From: Actinomycetota bacterium
GTDB lineage: Bacteria; Actinomycetota; Actinomycetes; Actinomycetales; Microbacteriaceae
DNA: 11,075 nucleotides
Reading direction: 5' to 3'
Assembly (NCBI GenBank): GCA_009704225.1
Contig: WLEN01000013.1
Span: 1 to 11,075, forward strand
In this document: in pieces, positions 7,944-11,075 of the stretch
Layout of the letters: every line of letters starts with the position of its first letter
How positions within the stretch are numbered: position 1 is the stretch's first letter
Made by a program: the position numbers and the translations under genes
The notes under the pieces: generated by a model
What the model was told of the DNA's origin: nothing
Database searches by the model: none
Seen by the model: only the letters and a program-made list of their open reading frames with translations

Positions 7944-7958
7944 ATCACCTCCAAGGAG
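7944..7958 (+). promoter_or_regulatory. Ribosome site of the kinase-like gene, beside a 16S-tail mimic
   Basis: AAGGAG at 7953-7958 is a near-perfect Shine-Dalgarno with 5 nt to the ATG at 7964, and it decides that start over the upstream in-frame ATG at 7931. Immediately before it, 7944-7952 reads ATCACCTCC, identical to the conserved anti-Shine-Dalgarno segment at the 3' end of 16S rRNA. CTCC and GGAG could in principle pair, but the 2-nt gap between them is too short for a proper local hairpin. Confidence 0.6.
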
Positions 7959-7963
7959 AAGCA

Positions 7964-8854
7964 ATGGGCACCTGGTCACCGATGGACACGCTACTCACCG
8001 TCGTCATTGTCATCGCGGTTTCGGCGGCGGTCTATTTCTATCGTCAATCACGTCGCGTAACCGAATCACGATCCGCAGTCTCACTGTCGGCAACGCCTTC
8101 GGTCGGGCAGACGGAGGCGGCGCTTCGTGCCGCAGAACTGGCCGACCGATTGCGCATCATCCACGAACACCAAGCCATTGTGACCCGTTCATTGGTTCAA
8201 CTGCTATCTCGATCAGAGAGCGCAGCATTTCTCTCAATCAAAGACCGCCCTGCACTAAAACGTCATTCCCGACTGCTATCCGAAACCGCGAAAACCGCAC
8301 TGGACGATATGCGTCGTGCTATGGACCTCGCGGGTCAAGGTTTCGAATCCGTCGAGGAGTGGCCCACTCTGGATTCCATCACGAATCTTTTTGCCGAAGC
8401 CGAAGAACAGGGAATTATTGTCAACCTCGAAGAAGCGGGCGACCGTTTCGTTATGTCGCAATCCGCTGAACTCGCGCTGTTCCGAATCATCACCGAAGCG
8501 ATTGACAATGCTCGAATCCACGGTGGCATTGGAACCGAGGTTGATGTTCTCATGACCTGGGGTCCACACGGACTGTCTATCGCCATTAACGATGACGGCG
8601 AGCACGCTGCGACACGTCGAGCACTCAAGGCGGGTGAGAAGGTGCCGGAGGGCGTGACCATCGAGAGCGATCAACAAGCCCTCATTGAAAAGAACACGGG
8701 TCGTGGGCTGTTAGAGATGAAAAGTCGGGCGGAAGCGTTCGATGGAATCGTTCACACTCAACGCGTGCCGGGAGTCGGTTTCACCGTCACCGCATCGTTC
8801 CCCATGCTGCGATACGCGACCGATCCGAAATACACGACCGAGTCGGGGTCGTGA
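7964..8854 (+). CDS. Membrane-anchored histidine-kinase-like protein (NarL-partner type), phosphoacceptor site atypical
   Basis: Resembles sensor kinases of the HisKA_3/NarX-DesK class, 296 aa. One transmembrane helix lies at residues 8-26 with a positively charged flank (YRQSRR), so the rest is cytosolic; there is no extracellular sensor domain. The dimerisation helices (about 52-123) end with 'ALDDMRRAMDLA', as in this class. The ATPase domain has an N-box-like 'ITEAIDNARIHGG' (N182), a G1 'NDDG' (209-212) and a G2 'GRGLLEMKSR' (246-255). At the usual 'RI..E.HD' phosphoacceptor block the sequence reads 'RIIHEHQAIV': by my alignment the catalytic His-Asp becomes Gln70-Ala71, with H69 one place earlier. 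ATP binding is probably kept; autophosphorylation is uncertain. The start is set by AAGGAG at 7953-7958. The stop overlaps azlC (GTGA). No response regulator is in the window. Confidence 0.78.
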   Translation: MGTWSPMDTLLTVVIVIAVSAAVYFYRQSRRVTESRSAVSLSATPSVGQTEAALRAAELADRLRIIHEHQAIVTRSLVQLLSRSESAAFLSIKDRPALKRHSRLLSETAKTALDDMRRAMDLAGQGFESVEEWPTLDSITNLFAEAEEQGIIVNLEEAGDRFVMSQSAELALFRIITEAIDNARIHGGIGTEVDVLMTWGPHGLSIAINDDGEHAATRRALKAGEKVPEGVTIESDQQALIEKNTGRGLLEMKSRAEAFDGIVHTQRVPGVGFTVTASFPMLRYATDPKYTTESGS

Positions 8855-9525
8855 CTTCTAGCTCCGTGCGGGCATCGGTGAGCATGTCGCTCGGCGTTGC
8901 CGCTGCGGTGTCGTTGTATGGAATATCCTTCGGGGCCTTGGCTGTCGCCTCCGGCCTCGATTTCTGGCAGACGCAAGTGTTGTCGCTGTTCATGTTCTCG
9001 GGTGGCTCGCAGTTCGCGGTGATTGGCCTTGTGGCAAACGGAGCGCCAGGTCTCAGCATCATCACGGCGGCCGGGCTGCTGGGTGTGCGCAACGGGCTGT
9101 ATGCGGTTCGAATGTCAGCTGTGGTCGGGCCCGGTTTCTGGAAGCGTCTATTGGCTGGCCACTGGACAATTGATGAAAGCACTGCGGTCGCCATAGCTCA
9201 CGCCGAGCCTCGCGCCCAGCGAATCGGTTTCTGGCTCACTGGCGGCGCAATTTTTGTCGGATGGAACGCCATGACCGCCGCCGGCGCAATCCTCGGAGAT
9301 GCGCTGGGTGACCCGCGTACGTGGGGGTTGGATGCCGCGGCCGCGGCCGCATTCCTCGGATTGTTGTGGCCGCGGATTCAATCCCGTCAACCCGCCTCGG
9401 TCGCCGCGGTAGCGGCAGTCATCACGGTGCTGACCGTGCCGACTGCTCCAGCAGGATTACCGGTCCTCATCGCTGCTGCCGCGGGAATTGTCATGGCACT
9501 CCTGGCCGAACGGAGGCACCCGTGA
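8851..9525 (+). CDS. azlC: AzlC family branched-chain amino acid permease subunit
   Basis: Large subunit of the AzlCD (BrnFE-like) system, an inner-membrane exporter linked in known cases to branched-chain amino acids, methionine or analogues. 224 aa, close to the usual 220-240. Recognised by the early 'SLYGISFGALAVASGL' segment and 'FMFSGGSQFAVIGL' (F49-Q54 core; compare the family's FAGASQF), then 'AAGLLGVRNGLYAVRMS', 'HWTIDESTAVAIAHAEP' and a series of hydrophobic helices to the C-terminus. GTG 8851 overlaps the kinase stop (GTGA). In-frame starts at 8878 or 8884 would still give a complete permease, so the exact start is open. An alanine run (about 163-169) gives a GCGGCC-rich stretch near 9336-9350. 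The azlD start overlaps its stop by 3 nt. Actual substrate and direction of transport are inferred from the family only. Confidence 0.9.
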   Translation: MTSSSVRASVSMSLGVAAAVSLYGISFGALAVASGLDFWQTQVLSLFMFSGGSQFAVIGLVANGAPGLSIITAAGLLGVRNGLYAVRMSAVVGPGFWKRLLAGHWTIDESTAVAIAHAEPRAQRIGFWLTGGAIFVGWNAMTAAGAILGDALGDPRTWGLDAAAAAAFLGLLWPRIQSRQPASVAAVAAVITVLTVPTAPAGLPVLIAAAAGIVMALLAERRHP

Positions 9526-9836
9526 CTCTGTGGACCACAATTCTGATTGCCTCTGCCGTGGTGTTGGGGACAAAGCTTCTGGGTTACCTCGTTCCAGCCA
9601 GTGTCGCTGCGCATCCGAGAATCCAGCGGATCAGCGACGTTCTGACTGTCGCGCTGCTGGCGTCACTGGTTGTGACTCAGACCGTGGCAACAGGGAGCGC
9701 AATTGTCGTCGACGCACGCATCGCGGCTCTGGTCGTCGGTGCCGTGCTACTTCGGATTCGTGCCCCGTTCATCATCGTTGTCCTGACCGCCGCCGCCGTG
9801 GCGGCCGTGCTTCGCGTCTTGGGATGGGCCGCTTAG
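9522..9836 (+). CDS. azlD: AzlD family small membrane subunit of the amino acid exporter
   Basis: 104 aa, typical for AzlD, the small partner that works with AzlC. I place the start at GTG 9522 with a good GGAGG at 9512-9516 (5-nt spacing), in GTGA overlap with the azlC stop. The frame is open further upstream, but only over azlC. The protein is almost wholly hydrophobic with about four membrane helices: 'TTILIASAVVLGTKLLGYL', a loop 'AAHPRIQRISDVLT' with the family's 'R.....P.A.L' flavour, 'VALLASLVVTQTVA', 'IAALVVGAVLL', and 'FIIVVLTAAAVAAVLRVLG'. The stop overlaps the convergent def stop by 4 bp. Confidence 0.88.
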   Translation: MTLWTTILIASAVVLGTKLLGYLVPASVAAHPRIQRISDVLTVALLASLVVTQTVATGSAIVVDARIAALVVGAVLLRIRAPFIIVVLTAAAVAAVLRVLGWAA

Positions 9837-10399
9837 TCTTCGAGATGGTCGCGACCAGGTAGCCACGAGAAACCAGGAACGCCCCATCCGATTTTTCTAA
9901 TCGCATCGCGCGCCTCGGTCTGATGCGGTTCAATCAGTCTGTCAACGTACAGAACGCCGAGTATGTGGTCGAACTCGTGTTGGAAGATTCGGGCGAGCCA
10001 ACCTTCCGCATGAATCGTGAACTCATTGCCGTCAAGGTTCGTAGCGGTGAGGCTGGCGCGGTCGCTTCGCCGCAGTGGAAACCGTTCCCCTGGCACGGAC
10101 AAGCACCCTTCGAGTTCCTCGTCTTCATCGAGCGGGCCAATCGGTGCAGGCTCGATCATGAGCGTCGGGTTGATGGCAACGCCGCGGTGCTGAACGTCCT
10201 CTTCGTCAACCCAGTCGTACACGAACAGGGCGAGGTCGACTCCGACTTGCGGTGCGGCCAAACCAACACCGGGGGCAAGTTCCATGGTGGCAAACATGTC
10301 CTGAACCAACTCTATGAGGTGATCGTCGATGTGTTCGACACGCGTGCAGGGACGGTGAAGCACGGGGTTTCCCGTGATGACAATGTCCCGAATACGCAC
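9833..10399 (-). CDS. def: Peptide deformylase
   Basis: Removes the N-formyl group from nascent proteins at the ribosome; a metalloenzyme (usually Fe2+). 188 aa, within the actinobacterial range. All three family motifs are present: 'GVGLAAPQVG' (44-53), 'EGCLSVPG' (97-104) with metal ligand C99, and 'QHEFDHILG' (140-148) with H141, catalytic E142 and H145. It starts with GTG at 10399-10397 and opens 'RIRDIVITGNPVLHRP', the expected Def N-terminus. No Shine-Dalgarno is seen. A TAGGCT box ends 6 nt before the GTG, predicting a leaderless message. It is divergent from the DMT transporter over a 31-nt spacer and convergent, with 4-bp overlap, to azlD. The acidic stretch at 91-97 (DEDEELE) just before motif 2 is unremarkable for actinobacteria. 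Confidence 0.96.
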   Translation of the reverse strand: MRIRDIVITGNPVLHRPCTRVEHIDDHLIELVQDMFATMELAPGVGLAAPQVGVDLALFVYDWVDEEDVQHRGVAINPTLMIEPAPIGPLDEDEELEGCLSVPGERFPLRRSDRASLTATNLDGNEFTIHAEGWLARIFQHEFDHILGVLYVDRLIEPHQTEARDAIRKIGWGVPGFSWLPGRDHLED

Positions 10400-10405
10400 C
10401 GCCCC

Positions 10406-10411
10406 AGCCTA
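10406..10411 (-). promoter_or_regulatory. -10 box TAGGCT for def (predicted leaderless)
   Basis: On the minus strand TAGGCT fits TANNNT and is followed by 6 nt (GGGGCG) and then the def GTG. A TTCACC at 10435-10430 (minus strand), inside the start of the divergent gene, is a possible -35 box with an 18-nt spacer. Transcription would begin at the start codon. Confidence 0.5.
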
Positions 10412-10418
10412 ATGTCGG

Positions 10419-10424
10419 TAGCCT
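10419..10424 (+). promoter_or_regulatory. -10 box TAGCCT for the DMT transporter (predicted leaderless)
   Basis: TAGCCT fits TANNNT and ends 6 nt before GTG 10431. The AGAGAG between them touches the start codon and is too close to act as a ribosome site. No clear -35 box is visible at 16-18 nt. It lies only 7 nt from the def -10 box on the other strand, so the two promoters overlap and probably exclude each other. Confidence 0.48.
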
Positions 10425-10430
10425 AGAGAG

Positions 10431-11075
10431 GTGAACGACCAACTTTCGAATCTGGTTGGACAGATCTCTCTCACTCCGTATCAGGCAATCGGAATTCCCA
10501 TTGCTCTACTTGGTGCAGTGTTTCTGTCCATCGGTGCACAATTGCAGCACCGTGGCGTTTCGAAGGTCGATGGAACACACGCAGTTGGTGCTAAATCGGG
10601 ACTTTCCATGGGTCAACTCATGTTGTTGATTCGACGCCCATCATGGGTGTTTGGCACTCTTTTGCTGACTCTCGCGATTGTCATCCAACTTGTTTCTCTA
10701 GCGTTCGCGCCCCTCATTGTGGTTCAACCTCTCGGCGTGGTCGCGATGGTATTGACTAACGTCATCAATTCTCGCGTTAACGGCATCGCGCCCGACGCTC
10801 GAGTTCGGGGGAGCATCGCCCTTGCAGTTCTCGGCATCGGAATCTTCGTCGCTTTTTCGGCGGTATACGCGTTTGAGCGTGCACTGTCAGAAGAACAACT
10901 GCTGTTCATTATGTGGTTACTCGCTGCGGTGGTCGCTGTTGTCGTGGCCGCATTCGTAATTTTCCGTCAGCGGCTTCGAGCGATGTTCTACATCGTTGCG
11001 GCGGGGACTCTTTACGGATTCGTGGTCACCATCACCAAGGTTCTCATCAACCGTTGGCAGTCCAATCAAGTTGAC
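10431..11075 (+). CDS. DMT-superfamily membrane transporter (3' end outside window)
   Basis: The frame is open for 215 codons from GTG 10431 to the right edge without a stop. The translation is a polytopic membrane protein. About six helices are present so far: residues ~17-38 ('IALLGAVFLSIGAQLQ'), ~72-90, ~92-112 (with 'APLIVVQPLGVVAMVLTN'), ~127-148, ~157-179 and ~185-207. The 'PLIVVQPLGV' segment and the helix layout resemble actinobacterial DMT (EamA-like) permeases, often labelled multidrug DMT transporters; the real substrate is unknown. The start is supported by the TANNNT box 6 nt upstream and by a short polar N-terminus before helix 1. The opposite strand carries def from the same 31-nt spacer. 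Base composition looks somewhat more A+T rich than the housekeeping block. The missing C-terminal part should hold the remaining helices. Confidence 0.78.
   Translation, partial: MNDQLSNLVGQISLTPYQAIGIPIALLGAVFLSIGAQLQHRGVSKVDGTHAVGAKSGLSMGQLMLLIRRPSWVFGTLLLTLAIVIQLVSLAFAPLIVVQPLGVVAMVLTNVINSRVNGIAPDARVRGSIALAVLGIGIFVAFSAVYAFERALSEEQLLFIMWLLAAVVAVVVAAFVIFRQRLRAMFYIVAAGTLYGFVVTITKVLINRWQSNQVD

Noticed and set aside
7931..7963. Upstream in-frame ATG (7931) as the start of the kinase-like gene
   Set aside because: It lacks a ribosome site and adds 11 polar residues, whereas ATG 7964 has AAGGAG at ideal distance.
9336..9350. GCGGCC-rich palindromic run in azlC
   Set aside because: It encodes an alanine run in a hydrophobic segment; nothing suggests a regulatory or repeat element.
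9792..9805. GCCGCC-GT-GGCGGC inverted repeat near the end of azlD, considered as a terminator
   Set aside because: The loop is too short, there is no T-tract, and it is explained by Ala/Val codons in a membrane helix.
1..11075. Search for insertion sequences, CRISPR arrays, phage genes, toxin-antitoxin or defence islands
   Set aside because: No spaced direct repeats, transposase motifs or phage proteins seen on either strand; nearly all sequence is accounted for by housekeeping and transport genes.

Overview
The window reads as a piece of an actinobacterial chromosome, most likely family Microbacteriaceae. Four things suggest this: a moderately high G+C content (roughly 57-58% by eye), frequent GTG starts, TANNNT-type -10 boxes set directly against start codons, and the actinobacterial gene string recO-uppS-glyS-dusB-dgt-dnaG. 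The family assignment is an inference from gene order and protein character, with no database search behind it. Coding density is very high: the only stretches without a protein gene are a few tens of bases, apart from the tRNA region (7810-7963).

Layout. Positions 1-7809 form a dense co-directional (+) housekeeping block: the end of recO (recombination repair), uppS (undecaprenyl-PP lipid carrier for the cell wall), glyS (glycyl-tRNA synthetase), dusB (tRNA dihydrouridine synthase), dgt (dNTP triphosphohydrolase), dnaG (primase) and a D-2-hydroxyacid dehydrogenase of unknown substrate. Most junctions overlap or have gaps of 1-31 nt, so operon structure with translational coupling is likely. 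dnaG also appears to have its own promoter. A tRNA-Asn(GTT) gene at 7842-7917 follows, with its own TATAGT box. Next comes a GTGA-coupled trio: a small membrane-anchored histidine-kinase-like protein, azlC and azlD (branched-chain amino acid exporter family). Peptide deformylase (def) is convergent with azlD, overlapping it by 4 bp, and divergent from a truncated DMT-type membrane transporter that runs off the right edge.

How the genes fit together. The left block combines replication and dNTP control (dgt, dnaG), translation (glyS, dusB, tRNA-Asn) and envelope precursor supply (uppS), a typical growth-linked set. The right part is membrane transport plus an orphan sensor-like protein.

I see no mobile element, CRISPR array, phage gene or clear accessory island. 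The most interesting signals are (i) three genes (dnaG, def, DMT transporter) whose GTG starts sit exactly 6 nt after a TANNNT box, which predicts leaderless mRNAs; (ii) a histidine-kinase-like protein whose phosphoacceptor His-Asp position appears changed to Gln-Ala, coupled to AzlCD with no response regulator in view; and (iii) a 9-nt copy of the 16S rRNA 3' tail beside that gene's Shine-Dalgarno.
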